From JADFQT01 sp965216025 (lineage in GTDB: Bacteria > Chloroflexota > Dehalococcoidia > Lucifugimonadales > UBA3495): DNA of 64,000 bases. Both the position numbers and the translations under genes were made by a program. The notes beneath the pieces were generated by a model. It was given only the letters and a program-made list of their open reading frames with translations. It did not search any database and had not been told where the DNA came from. Each line of letters starts with the position of its first letter. The first letter of the stretch is position 1. Below are positions 25,874 to 34,580 of this stretch, in pieces. The stretch lies in assembly GCA_965216025.1 (NCBI GenBank), contig CBDCEX010000018.1, forward strand, positions 930,001 to 994,000, given 5' to 3'.

Positions 25874-28800
25874 ATGCTGACCGTGGCCGAACCGGTCCTG
25901 GAAGTTTCCGCCGGTACCGCAGGGAGTTCCCAAACCAACCGCTCAACTCATGGGAGAACCCCGACGGTTTTCCGATCTGCGTCGGTTAGAAGAGTATTGG
26001 CCCGAGTAGGCGAGCTACCCTTCGCTTCTCATTCGGACGCCGACCTGCGGAAGGAGCTGATAAACCTCAAGTCTCCGTTACTCCGCCATGGCCCTGAGGA
26101 CCTTACTGAGGATCACCAAGCCGCTGTTTTCGCCCTAGTCGACGAAAGCGTTAGCCGGCGCATGGGAGCCTGGCGCTTTTTCGACCCATATTTGGAACTG
26201 CAGGAGTTGGGATCCTACCACACCATTGCGGATCAGTTGATGGAGTCCCCCCAATATATTGCTTTCAGCCAGTCTTGGAACCACGAGCTTCCCACGGTCG
26301 AGACCTTCATCAAGGAGCTAACCAAGGAGCTAACGCCTTGCCTTGCGGCGGCAGGCCTGGACCAGGACGACTGGCAAATCGTGGGCGCGCTCATCTACGT
26401 CAAGGCAATAGGTGGAGGAAGATACGGGTGGGATATTCTGCTACCGGCGGAGTTTTATCTTGCGCTAGCCAGGAAAGACGCCCAAAGCTTGTTGGCGTTT
26501 CGGGCGACTGATGAACAGGTCTTGGCCGGCATCCTTCTGTATCGAGGGGGAATCGTGGAGATGACCGCCGGGGAAGGCAAGACCATCGCCGCGGTCTTTC
26601 CCGCGGTGATGCACACAGTATTGGGCCGGTCGGTTCACATCATTACATCCAACGACTACTTGGCATCTCGGGATTGCGGGTTACTGGCCCCAGTGTGCCG
26701 GTCCTTGGGCATCAGTGTGGACGCTGTGCTGAGCCACATGATCGATGACGAGCGTAGGGAGGCTTATGCGCAGCAGGTGGTCTATGGCACCATGCGGGAG
26801 TTTGGCTTCGATTTTCTGCGAGACAACCTCAAAATGTCCCCCATTGAGCAGGTTCAAGGCCCTCTGGAGGTGGCTATTGTCGATGAGGCCGATCACGCCC
26901 TGATCGACGAAGCGCGGACTCCCATGATCATAGCCGGTGACCCGGTAGTGACTAGAAGAGCATACGCCAGGGTGAAAAAATGTGTCATCAAGCTGATTAG
27001 TCTTCAGAAGGATATAGTCCAAGGTTTGGCCACCCAGCTGGCTCAAGCCGAGCCTAAATCCAAAGTCTTCCTGCAGCTTCTGGCCAAGCTGCTATTGGCC
27101 CAACCGGAAAACCAATTGCTGCGGGAACAACTGTCAAAACACTCCAGCCATTATAAGCGGATACTGTCACTGATTTATCAGGATGGGTTCGATTACCCCG
27201 GACACACGTTGGGAGACACATTGACTGGGGAGCTTTTCTACACGGTAGACCCGGAGCGCAGGTTCGTCACCTTGACCGAAAAGGGTCAGGCTCTTCTGGA
27301 AACGGATCTAGGTTCTTTTTTCGACGGTAGGGATCTGGAGCGAGAGCTTGCCCTGGTTAGCTCCAAATCGAACCTGTCCTTGGCCGGCCGTAGAGGGGAG
27401 ACATACCGATTATCCAGGCAGTTATCCTTCCGATACAATCTGGGAAATCAAGTCTACCAGATGCTGCGGGCCTACCTGCTCCTCGAAAAGGACGTGGACT
27501 ACCTGGTCACCGAGGACTCAATAGTTTTGATCGACCGGTATACTGGCAGGCCTCGTCCCGATAGCCGCTACCAGGAAGGACTCCAGCAGGCGTTAGAAGC
27601 CAAGGAAGGGGTAACCGTTAACCACGATGGCGAGGTACAAGCCCAAATCTCGGTTCAAGGATTTGCCGGCCAATATCAAAGGCTGGCCGGCATGACCGGT
27701 ACCGCCAGGAGCGCTGCCGACGAGTTCCGGCAAAAATATGCCCTGGATGTCACGGTAATTCCAACTACCCGACCTCTCCTGCGACGAGACTTCTCTGGCC
27801 GGATTTACGCCACCCAGAGTGAGAAGCTGGCTGCGATAGCTGAGGAGGTCACATTTTGCCAGCGGGTGGGCCGGCCGGTTCTGGTAGGGACTTGGACGGT
27901 GGAGCAGTCAGCGGAAATGAGCCGATTGCTCACAGATCATGGGGTGATCCATCGCCTGCTAAACGCCGTGACCTCCCACGAAGAAGCTCAGATCGTCAAG
28001 GAGGCTGGGGCTTTCGGCGCTGTGACGGTGGCTACTAGCATGGCGGGCAGAGGCACCGACATCATTCTGGACCCGGACCTGAACCGTCGCATCGCCATTG
28101 AATACCTGGACTTGGCCCATCAACTCCTCACCGGGGACGTCAGCCAAGTGGCACTAAGGTGCTACACCAAAGAGGAGGCCGACTTCCTCTGGGCCGAAGC
28201 ATCCGGCTCCGGCAGTTACGACGTTAAACGAAATATGCGTGGTGAATGGGAAGAGCTGGTGATGAGGTCCAAGGTAAACCCCGATGGTTGCCATCAAGCC
28301 GATGCAGCTGCTTGCCGCCTGGATTTTGGGCTGGGATTGTACGTAATTGGAACCGAGTTCAACGAGTCACCGAGGATAGACCTACAGCTCAGAGGAAGGA
28401 GCGGCCGTCAGGGGGAGTTCGGCTGGGCCCGCCGATTCCTATCCCTGGAAGACAGGCCATTGTCTTGGCAGGTCGAGGCTGAGTTAGGTTCATCTTGTGC
28501 TGGGAAGACGGACCCCTCCGGCAGAATATTTTTTGAAGGGAAAGAAGTGGACCAATGCCTGGACCGTCTCCAAAAAAGGCTGGATCGGGAAGGTGCGGTG
28601 CAACGCGGCCTGGTGCAAGACTACGCTGGCGTCACGGACTCGCTGACCAAGGCCTATTACCGGGCACGTCGACGGATGATGGAATCCTCTGACCTTATGC
28701 CCTCTTGTGTGGAATTTGCCAGAGAAAAAGGGACGCGCCTGGCCGAAAAATATTTCGCCGGATCCATTGCTGACGATTATGGCCTTCAGTTCAGGTGCCT

Positions 28801-29236
28801 GGCGGAGGAGCTGGAAGAAGACTATGGTCTTAACTGCTCCGACCTATGGGGCATGGGGCTAGACCAGTTGCCCGACGAATTGGGGGGCCTGCTGGTCACC
28901 AAGTTAGCTCTCCGGGCCTCTCCGCTGAGTCGAAAGGGATTCTCTGACCTGGCAAGACTCCTCTGGTTGCAGACCAGCGATGAATTATGGAGGGACCATA
29001 TCTGCGAGCAACAGGAATTGATGTTGAACGCTCAGCTATCGAATCATGGCCACCAATCCGCCGTAGCCGATTACGTAATTCAGAGCTACTCGGCTTTGGC
29101 GGGGTTCCAGCGGCGGGTAACCGATCTGTTTTTGTCTAGGCTCTTGACCTTTCCCACCATCGAGCCAGTAGACTGTATCCCCAAGCCGGCAGTAACAGTT
29201 GACCTGGTTGAAGACACCGCCTTGATTCTGGCCTGA
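25874..29236 (+). CDS. Divergent, extra-long SecA-like translocation ATPase
   Basis: The product is 1120 residues, against about 830-900 for canonical SecA. Conserved motor motifs are intact: MTAGEGKTIAA (Walker A, about 232), YGTMREFGFDFLRDNL, VDEADHALIDEARTP (Walker B, about 336), LAGMTGTARSAADEF, VTVATSMAGRGTDI and IGTEFNESPRIDLQLRGRSGRQGE. It has a 130-residue N-terminal extension before the usual start of the motor. It also has a longer helical insertion after the DEAD region (LAQAEPKSKVFLQLLAKLLL) and lacks the C-terminal zinc motif. It is therefore an accessory SecA, not the housekeeping one, and may export or insert the lipoprotein or other products of this locus. Confidence 0.9.
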   Translation: MLTVAEPVLEVSAGTAGSSQTNRSTHGRTPTVFRSASVRRVLARVGELPFASHSDADLRKELINLKSPLLRHGPEDLTEDHQAAVFALVDESVSRRMGAWRFFDPYLELQELGSYHTIADQLMESPQYIAFSQSWNHELPTVETFIKELTKELTPCLAAAGLDQDDWQIVGALIYVKAIGGGRYGWDILLPAEFYLALARKDAQSLLAFRATDEQVLAGILLYRGGIVEMTAGEGKTIAAVFPAVMHTVLGRSVHIITSNDYLASRDCGLLAPVCRSLGISVDAVLSHMIDDERREAYAQQVVYGTMREFGFDFLRDNLKMSPIEQVQGPLEVAIVDEADHALIDEARTPMIIAGDPVVTRRAYARVKKCVIKLISLQKDIVQGLATQLAQAEPKSKVFLQLLAKLLLAQPENQLLREQLSKHSSHYKRILSLIYQDGFDYPGHTLGDTLTGELFYTVDPERRFVTLTEKGQALLETDLGSFFDGRDLERELALVSSKSNLSLAGRRGETYRLSRQLSFRYNLGNQVYQMLRAYLLLEKDVDYLVTEDSIVLIDRYTGRPRPDSRYQEGLQQALEAKEGVTVNHDGEVQAQISVQGFAGQYQRLAGMTGTARSAADEFRQKYALDVTVIPTTRPLLRRDFSGRIYATQSEKLAAIAEEVTFCQRVGRPVLVGTWTVEQSAEMSRLLTDHGVIHRLLNAVTSHEEAQIVKEAGAFGAVTVATSMAGRGTDIILDPDLNRRIAIEYLDLAHQLLTGDVSQVALRCYTKEEADFLWAEASGSGSYDVKRNMRGEWEELVMRSKVNPDGCHQADAAACRLDFGLGLYVIGTEFNESPRIDLQLRGRSGRQGEFGWARRFLSLEDRPLSWQVEAELGSSCAGKTDPSGRIFFEGKEVDQCLDRLQKRLDREGAVQRGLVQDYAGVTDSLTKAYYRARRRMMESSDLMPSCVEFAREKGTRLAEKYFAGSIADDYGLQFRCLAEELEEDYGLNCSDLWGMGLDQLPDELGGLLVTKLALRASPLSRKGFSDLARLLWLQTSDELWRDHICEQQELMLNAQLSNHGHQSAVADYVIQSYSALAGFQRRVTDLFLSRLLTFPTIEPVDCIPKPAVTVDLVEDTALILA

Positions 29237-29310
29237 CGCCCGCCTAACTGGGAGAGAACTGCCGAGCGCTCGCGAAAGAACCCTATAACCTCTGGCATCC
29301 GGAGAAAAAC

Positions 29311-30105
29311 ATGGCTATTAAACTAGGCAAGCTGGGAAGAGCGGCATTCAGTGGCGGTATCATTGCCACCGCGCCACTGATCGCCGCCTGTAGCAGCGGT
29401 CCCTCTTACGATGATTGGGCAGCCACCGATGGCGCGGCGGGTAGGATCAACCTGGACGATGTCCAGGAAGCGTTCCGCAATTCCAAGAGCCCCACCGACT
29501 TCGAAACTCGAGTAAACGAGATCTACGAGGGAGATGGTCTCATATTTATTCGCGCCAGCCAGGATGGAGAGAAATTGGTCCTGGAAGGCTGGGAAGACCT
29601 CAACGGAAACAATGTCATCGACGACGGCCAAGATGACCGGCTGTTCTCCATCGTTAAGGAAAACAACGAGTACGACATGCGGGGTCATCACGCCAATGGG
29701 TACTATAACAGCCACTTCGGGGCCGGTAACTTCCTATTCACCTATATGATTATTTCGAGCCTGAATCGCCCCTACTATTATCAGACGCCGGTGGGGCGGG
29801 GCACCACCATGAGGCAGCAACGTACCTCCTACCGGCAATCCTCAAGGCACAGCAGCCAGGGGGCGAGAAACAGCCGATTCTCCAGCCAGCAGCAGAGATT
29901 CGCCGGGTCTCGTTACCAGCAGGCCGGCCGGAATGTCAGCAGCAGCCGGCAGACCTACCAGCAAACCCAAAGGTCCACCGGCGCATTTAGAAACAGCAGC
30001 TCAATCTCTCGGGGCAGCACCAGGACCTCCGTATCTAGAGGATCAGGCGGGTCTTATAGAGGCGGCGGCGGGGCCCAAACCTTCCTCAGGCGCGGGAAAA
30101 GTTAG
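29311..30105 (+). CDS. Lipoprotein with Gln/Ser/Arg-rich tail
   Basis: The product is 264 residues. The signal region GGIIATAPLIAACSSG with lipobox IAAC predicts a lipoprotein. A compact domain follows at about 30-125, with an EF-hand-like Asp-rich loop DLNGNNVIDDGQDDR (calcium-loop spacing). The last 130 residues are low-complexity Gln, Ser, Arg and Gly (SRGSGGSYRGGGG). It lies 74 bases after the SecA-like gene, so it is a candidate client. The overall plan (lipoprotein plus disordered basic tail) recalls YjfM/DUF1190 proteins of PspA loci, but I cannot show homology. Confidence 0.75.
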   Translation: MAIKLGKLGRAAFSGGIIATAPLIAACSSGPSYDDWAATDGAAGRINLDDVQEAFRNSKSPTDFETRVNEIYEGDGLIFIRASQDGEKLVLEGWEDLNGNNVIDDGQDDRLFSIVKENNEYDMRGHHANGYYNSHFGAGNFLFTYMIISSLNRPYYYQTPVGRGTTMRQQRTSYRQSSRHSSQGARNSRFSSQQQRFAGSRYQQAGRNVSSSRQTYQQTQRSTGAFRNSSSISRGSTRTSVSRGSGGSYRGGGGAQTFLRRGKS

Positions 30106-30130
30106 CTGAAGCCGACCCCATTTTTTAAGG

Positions 30131-31201
30131 ATGAGCGTTAGTCTATTTGACGGCGGAAATACTGCCTGGGAGTTCCGGGTATCTCTAGTCGGCATGAGGC
30201 CCGAAGATGCCTTGCGAGTCCTGCTTCCTCCTGAGTACGCCGTGCTCCGGGTCCGCGAATTGGTAGAGGCCATATTCCCTGAAGACGAGCCAGGGCGCTC
30301 CTTGGTCGAAGCCAGGTTTGACCTTCTCGAGAATCCAGATCTTCCCGAGATTTATTCCGTGCTGTTGGATGCCTTCAGCCAGTGGAGACTGGGGCACTGC
30401 GCCCTAAAACTGACGGGGAGCCTTTCCGGAAACCCGGGGACGCAAATAGAGTTTTCCGACCCGGTGGCCCAGCACCTGAAGCATCCCGCAGGCAGACCAG
30501 ATCCGGGTCCAATCGTTCCGGCGCTGGCGATAACCATCGAACAGAAATACCGTGCTTTGGACTATTCCGTTGAGAAGGGCGGCTGGGAGAGTAAGGAAAA
30601 GCTGCTGGAGTGGCTACGGTCCCTAACCCTCCTCTACTATCTGGATAGGCACGAATATCCGCTACCGACCTCGCCAACGACCGAGGTTGACCAGCGCCTG
30701 ATAACTATCGCAGCGGTCCTTTCTGCCCAGGGAATCATCGCTGCTCCCGCAGGACCGGCCGATTTCTACATCACCGCATCTGGGCGGGGAGCCATCGGAC
30801 GCCTGCTCGCCGAAACAGAGTCCTATATCGCCCGGTTCGATGTTTTTAAGGATGTGGCCTACGATCGAGACGCCGAGGTGGTGGATTTCGATACCGGTCG
30901 TGGCGAGGATTTACGGGTGGCAGTCTTTGTGGCTGAGGGCCTGGATCCGCTCAGAGTGGTCTTTTTGCTCAGGCTATACGATGGTACTTTCTTTGAGTTC
31001 CTGCATACCTGGCGGCTGCTGATCCACACCACCGAATTCTTCGAGGAAATCCTGGAGCCTGTGGTGAACCACTGCCAAGTGGACGAAAGTGTCATGGGAA
31101 GGATTATTGAGAGCGGGTACGCCTACCTCGAGGAAAGGGAAGACGCAGCACGGGAGCAACGTTCCCATACCGATATTGTAGAGAGGCTGAGGGCGAATTA
31201 A
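30131..31201 (+). CDS. Unknown cytoplasmic protein of the PspA/SecA locus
   Basis: The product is 356 residues, with no signal peptide and no membrane helix. It is mixed alpha/beta, acidic, with no recognised catalytic motif. The first 65 residues (DALRVLLPPEYAVLRVRELVEAIFPED) resemble a small folded domain; the C-terminal half ends in a charged helix (YAYLEEREDAAREQRSH). It begins 25 bases after the lipoprotein gene, so they are probably co-transcribed. ATG 30194 is an alternative start. It may be specific to this locus. Confidence 0.65.
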   Translation: MSVSLFDGGNTAWEFRVSLVGMRPEDALRVLLPPEYAVLRVRELVEAIFPEDEPGRSLVEARFDLLENPDLPEIYSVLLDAFSQWRLGHCALKLTGSLSGNPGTQIEFSDPVAQHLKHPAGRPDPGPIVPALAITIEQKYRALDYSVEKGGWESKEKLLEWLRSLTLLYYLDRHEYPLPTSPTTEVDQRLITIAAVLSAQGIIAAPAGPADFYITASGRGAIGRLLAETESYIARFDVFKDVAYDRDAEVVDFDTGRGEDLRVAVFVAEGLDPLRVVFLLRLYDGTFFEFLHTWRLLIHTTEFFEEILEPVVNHCQVDESVMGRIIESGYAYLEEREDAAREQRSHTDIVERLRAN

Positions 31202-31269
31202 CGGCGCCTTAATCAACAGGGTCAACGCGCCGTTGGTGGCACCGGTAACTGGTCAAGACCAGATTGTTC

Positions 31270-32157
31270 CTAGATGGCGAAAAACAATATGAGCGCTGCC
31301 CCAATCACAACCGAGCCCTCGACGAAGGCAACCCCCACGTTTCTTCCCGCCGCCAGTTCATCGGAAATCTTGGCAGTTGGCAGCAGTAGCTTGTCAATCA
31401 AAAGCCGCAGGACGTAAAGCAGACCAAAGCCGAGGACGGCAAAAGTCAAAAATTCCGCTATTCCCTGGCCCCAGCCTGGGAAATCCCCGAACACCGCCTT
31501 CAAGGTGACTATGCCCATCGCGATCAGGTTACCACCCAGGGCAATACCGACCGCCGCATTGTCTTTTTCTATTTCTTCATGAATGCTGAAGGGGGTAGTC
31601 AAGTCAAAAAACAGGGCGAAAACAATCAACACCGCCAGGCCCATGCCGAAGAAGGCTAACGAGGTTTCGGGTCCACCACCCTCCCCGGATATAGCTCCTG
31701 CGATCACTAGCCCAATTGCGACATTCATGCCGAATTCGACGGCGCCGGTACCCACATTCCGGTCTTCCACCATCTCTTTCTGGACGCTAAACTTATACAA
31801 TACCAACCGGTCCATCACGGACGACGCCAAATTCAACGCGACTATGCCGGCCAATGAATACAGGAAAACCCGAAGTACATCTTCGCCGAATACCCGATTG
31901 AAGCCCAGCGCATCGCCAACCAGTGGTGAAAAGGGCTGATACACCGCGCCCAGGAAAACCAGCACTACTCCCAAAAAATATCCGGATAGTCCTATCGCTA
32001 CGGCCAGGTTGCTCCTCTGAACAACCTCCTGGTCGATGCGATAGCGTGTAACCAGGTCTTTGGCAAACTTGGCCAGCACCAAAACCACCAAGCCCAGCAC
32101 CACGTACACCAAACCCCGTGGAAAGAATTCCAGCGTGTTTAGGAAGCCTTCAATCAT
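31270..32157 (-). CDS. DUF350-family membrane protein
   Basis: The product is 295 residues with about eight hydrophobic segments in two similar halves: GLVYVVLGLVVLVLAKF, NLAVAIGLSGYFLGVVLVF, then NVAIGLVIAGAISG, FFGMGLAVLIVFALFF, AVGIALGGNLIAMGIVTL, and so on. The repeated Asn-X-Ala-Val-X-Ile-Gly/Ala pattern is typical of DUF350 (YjfL-type) proteins. In other bacteria these are encoded with PspA and DUF4178 proteins and thought to act in membrane stress. It lies 8 bases after the DUF4178 gene in the same operon. Confidence 0.85.
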   Translation of the reverse strand: MIEGFLNTLEFFPRGLVYVVLGLVVLVLAKFAKDLVTRYRIDQEVVQRSNLAVAIGLSGYFLGVVLVFLGAVYQPFSPLVGDALGFNRVFGEDVLRVFLYSLAGIVALNLASSVMDRLVLYKFSVQKEMVEDRNVGTGAVEFGMNVAIGLVIAGAISGEGGGPETSLAFFGMGLAVLIVFALFFDLTTPFSIHEEIEKDNAAVGIALGGNLIAMGIVTLKAVFGDFPGWGQGIAEFLTFAVLGFGLLYVLRLLIDKLLLPTAKISDELAAGRNVGVAFVEGSVVIGAALILFFAI

Positions 32158-32165
32158 TGCTCGCT

Positions 32166-32765
32166 CTAGCTCCTCAGCCCAGACCGGTCACCTTTGTAGA
32201 GAGATACGCTGTCCGGAGAGATTACCTCACTGAAGTAGGCTTCAAAGGGCATGCCTTCCCACTTGCTTACCGACAACACCCGCAGTTCATCCCCCGACAT
32301 AAATTCCCAGAGATAGAACCCTTCTCCTTCCCCTTGATTATCTTTGAAGTAAAGCGCTTCGGAACTCGTCCGGTAGGAGTACTGTTGACCTTCTACTGTG
32401 ATGTAGTTGTCGATGGAGTTCTCTTCATCCAAGCGGAGCAATTCCTCTTCGTTCAAGCCGATGCTAGACAGGCCCACCGGATGGCGGGTGTCGCTGGCCG
32501 TCACGAAGAGCTCATATCCCTCTGACCACTCGACCCAGATCCGGTTGTCGCCGTCGACCCCGAAAAGCTCATGCCAGGTTCCTCCCGGGGTTTCGTACCG
32601 ATCTATTCGCTCCAAGAAAAAATAGATGTCGTCATACTCCAACGACAAGCCTTGAACCGAAATTACATCGCCAACCTTAGCATCCTTGATGCTGTCGTTC
32701 GGGGAAAGGTTCTGCGAGGGGGTTGGCCGTTTGCCTCTTCGCCTGCCGAATAAGGAACGAAACAT
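32166..32765 (-). CDS. DUF4178-family protein
   Basis: The product is 199 residues from ATG 32765 (a TTG at 32780 would add 5). The core KVGDVISVQGLSLEYDDIYFFLERIDRY, the aromatic stretch GGTWHELFGVDGDNRIWVEWSEGYELF and the later FYLWEFM fit the beta-rich DUF4178 fold. The N-terminus is basic (LFGRRRGKRPT). It is the first gene of a two-gene operon with DUF350, divergent from the small membrane protein and PspA genes. Function in the family is unknown; the association with PspA and DUF350 is known. Confidence 0.75.
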   Translation of the reverse strand: MFRSLFGRRRGKRPTPSQNLSPNDSIKDAKVGDVISVQGLSLEYDDIYFFLERIDRYETPGGTWHELFGVDGDNRIWVEWSEGYELFVTASDTRHPVGLSSIGLNEEELLRLDEENSIDNYITVEGQQYSYRTSSEALYFKDNQGEGEGFYLWEFMSGDELRVLSVSKWEGMPFEAYFSEVISPDSVSLYKGDRSGLRS

Positions 32766-33179
32766 TACGCTTTGATCCAAGAATCTTATCTAAGTTTTAG
32801 CGGTGGAGATGCTCGCTGGGTTCATGGTTGTCAGGACTTAGCGTGGGAGTTAGGGGGCAGCTTTTTCGCGGCTATCATATCATAGCACCGGTCATAGCAC
32901 CGGAATTTGTTTTGACCCACTGCTAGCTTATTCACCCTGTCCCGCGTGTTCTCTACCAATTTCCATGTAACCTATCCAAGGGTCCTCCCACTGTACCAGG
33001 CCTTCTCCCCGGAAGTTGTCAGAATACCGCGCCTGGCCGATTTAATTGCATGCAACGAGAAGGGGTTAGATTCGCCAAAAACCTCCCGGTTGGGAAGCCG
33101 TGGCTACTTGACCGGTTTTGCCTTGAGAGGTTATCGTTGCAGCTAACCGATGAACTCCATCCAGTATAAGGAGTAGTTG
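32766..33179. other. Intergenic region between the DUF4178 and PspA transcription units
   Basis: No gene is seen. A short tandem direct repeat, TCATAGCACCGG twice, lies at about 32880-32902 in the divergent promoter region and may be a regulator site. AAGGAG at 33168-33173 serves the next gene. Confidence 0.4.
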
Positions 33180-33377
33180 ATGGACAAGCTCGGCGCTGGT
33201 GGCTGGATTGTGGTGGGGATAGCCCTAATTCTGCTGGGATGGCTTGTGCAATCCGGCATAGTAGAGTTTCTGCTTAACATTATAGGCTGGATTATAGGCA
33301 TCGGCGGCGTCATCGCGATAATCCTGGGAGGATTCAGTTTGATCCTGGGAAAGAAAGGCAGAGCTGGCGGCTTTTGA
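33180..33377 (+). CDS. Small two-helix membrane protein
   Basis: The product is 65 residues from ATG 33180, with AAGGAG 6 bases upstream. Two hydrophobic helices (GWIVVGIALILLGWLV and IIGWIIGIGGVIAIILGGF) joined by a short turn end in a basic tail (GKKGRAGG). It stands before pspA in the place that small membrane partners (PspB/PspC/LiaI-like) have in other loci. It is a candidate membrane anchor or sensor for PspA. Confidence 0.7.
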   Translation: MDKLGAGGWIVVGIALILLGWLVQSGIVEFLLNIIGWIIGIGGVIAIILGGFSLILGKKGRAGGF

Positions 33378-33490
33378 TCTTAGCCAGAAGTGCCCGCTCC
33401 GACGCCTCCGAGGTTTTTGGTTAAGGGTCTAGAGCAAAGTTCTTGGATTTGGGAGAGCACCCGCAGGATTTCTAGAGGGGAGGATTTAGT

Positions 33491-34222
33491 ATGGGAATGT
33501 TATCCAGGATGTCCACCATTGTAAAATCGAAAATGAACCGTATGTTGGATAACGCGGAGGACCCCAGAGAGACGCTAGACTACTCCTACGAGAAGCAGCT
33601 GGAGATGCTGCGAAACGTCAAGCGCGGCGTCGTGGAGATGGTCGCTGCCAAGCGACAGATACAACAGCAGGCTTCCAAGGTCCAGGAGAATATCACCCGG
33701 CTTGAACAGCAGGCCCGTCAGGCGGTGGACGCGGGACGGGAAGACCTGGCCCGGCTGGCGCTCCAACGCAAACAGACGGCCGCCCTGGAGCTCCAAGGGC
33801 TGGATGATCAGATCGCCGGACTGGAGCTAGAGCAGGAAAAACTTACTACTGCCGAGCAAAGGCTGCAGGCCAAGGTGGCGGCCTTCCGTACCAAGAAAGA
33901 GGTAATCAAGGCCCAGTATACGGCCGCGCAGGCCCAGGTGCGCATCGGCTCCGCCCTGTCCGGCATCTCCGAAGAAATGGGAGACATCTCCCTGGCAGTC
34001 GAGCGCGCCGAGACTAAAACCGACCAAATGCGGGCCCAGGCGGGAGCCATTGACGAGTTGGCGGCTGCCGGAGTTCTGGAAGACTTCACCGGGCGTGAGG
34101 ACGACATTGGGCGGGAGCTCGCCCAGTTTTCCGCCTCTCAAAGTGTTGAGGATGAGCTGGCGGCCCTCAAATCCGGCCGGCCTCCAGGTGAGAACAGATC
34201 CCTTCCGGAGGGTCGCTCATGA
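33491..34222 (+). CDS. pspA: PspA/IM30 family membrane-stress protein
   Basis: The product is 243 residues. It starts with the amphipathic helix MGMLSRMSTIVKSKMNRMLD and then the conserved DPRETLDYSYEKQLEML. A long coiled-coil hairpin follows (about 40-185), with Gln- and Glu-rich heptads, then a conserved patch ERAETKTDQMRAQAGAIDEL. PspA assembles on damaged membranes as ESCRT-III-like polymers. The ribosome site GAGGGGAGGA is 7 bases upstream. The stop overlaps the next start (ATGA), so the PspAA protein is translationally coupled. Confidence 0.95.
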   Translation: MGMLSRMSTIVKSKMNRMLDNAEDPRETLDYSYEKQLEMLRNVKRGVVEMVAAKRQIQQQASKVQENITRLEQQARQAVDAGREDLARLALQRKQTAALELQGLDDQIAGLELEQEKLTTAEQRLQAKVAAFRTKKEVIKAQYTAAQAQVRIGSALSGISEEMGDISLAVERAETKTDQMRAQAGAIDELAAAGVLEDFTGREDDIGRELAQFSASQSVEDELAALKSGRPPGENRSLPEGRS

Positions 34223-34497
34223 TTATTCGGATACTTACGGAGGGGCAGTTCAATCTTCCCGGGAGCCACCTCGACCAGCTCAACGACATTGACAATCAGC
34301 TGGTGGAAGCGGTCGAGTCGGAGGACCAGGGAAGTTTCGAGCAGCTTCTGAAGCAGATGCTGGACCTGGTGCGTCAAAAGGGTACCCCGGTGCCCGTGGA
34401 GGAGTTGGTTGAGTCGGACCTGATTCTGCCCGAGCCGGACATCACCCTGAAAGAGGCGGAAGAGCTGTTCGTCGGCGAGGGGCTGCTGCCGGGCTAA
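34219..34497 (+). CDS. PspAA-domain protein
   Basis: The product is 92 residues, acidic. It begins MIIRILTEGQFNLPGSHLDQLNDIDNQL and ends in ILPEPDITLKEAEELFVGEGLLPG. This is the small PspA-associated domain often encoded right after pspA in Chloroflexota, actinobacteria and archaea. It is coupled to pspA by a 4-base overlap. It is thought to partner or modulate PspA; the mechanism is unknown. Confidence 0.88.
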   Translation: MIIRILTEGQFNLPGSHLDQLNDIDNQLVEAVESEDQGSFEQLLKQMLDLVRQKGTPVPVEELVESDLILPEPDITLKEAEELFVGEGLLPG

Positions 34498-34580
34498 CGA
34501 GGCTGAAGGGACCGGGACTGTGGTTCTAGGATTGGTCGCCGCGCCAATCCATTTCGGCCGGTCCACCTAGCAGGCCTGCC

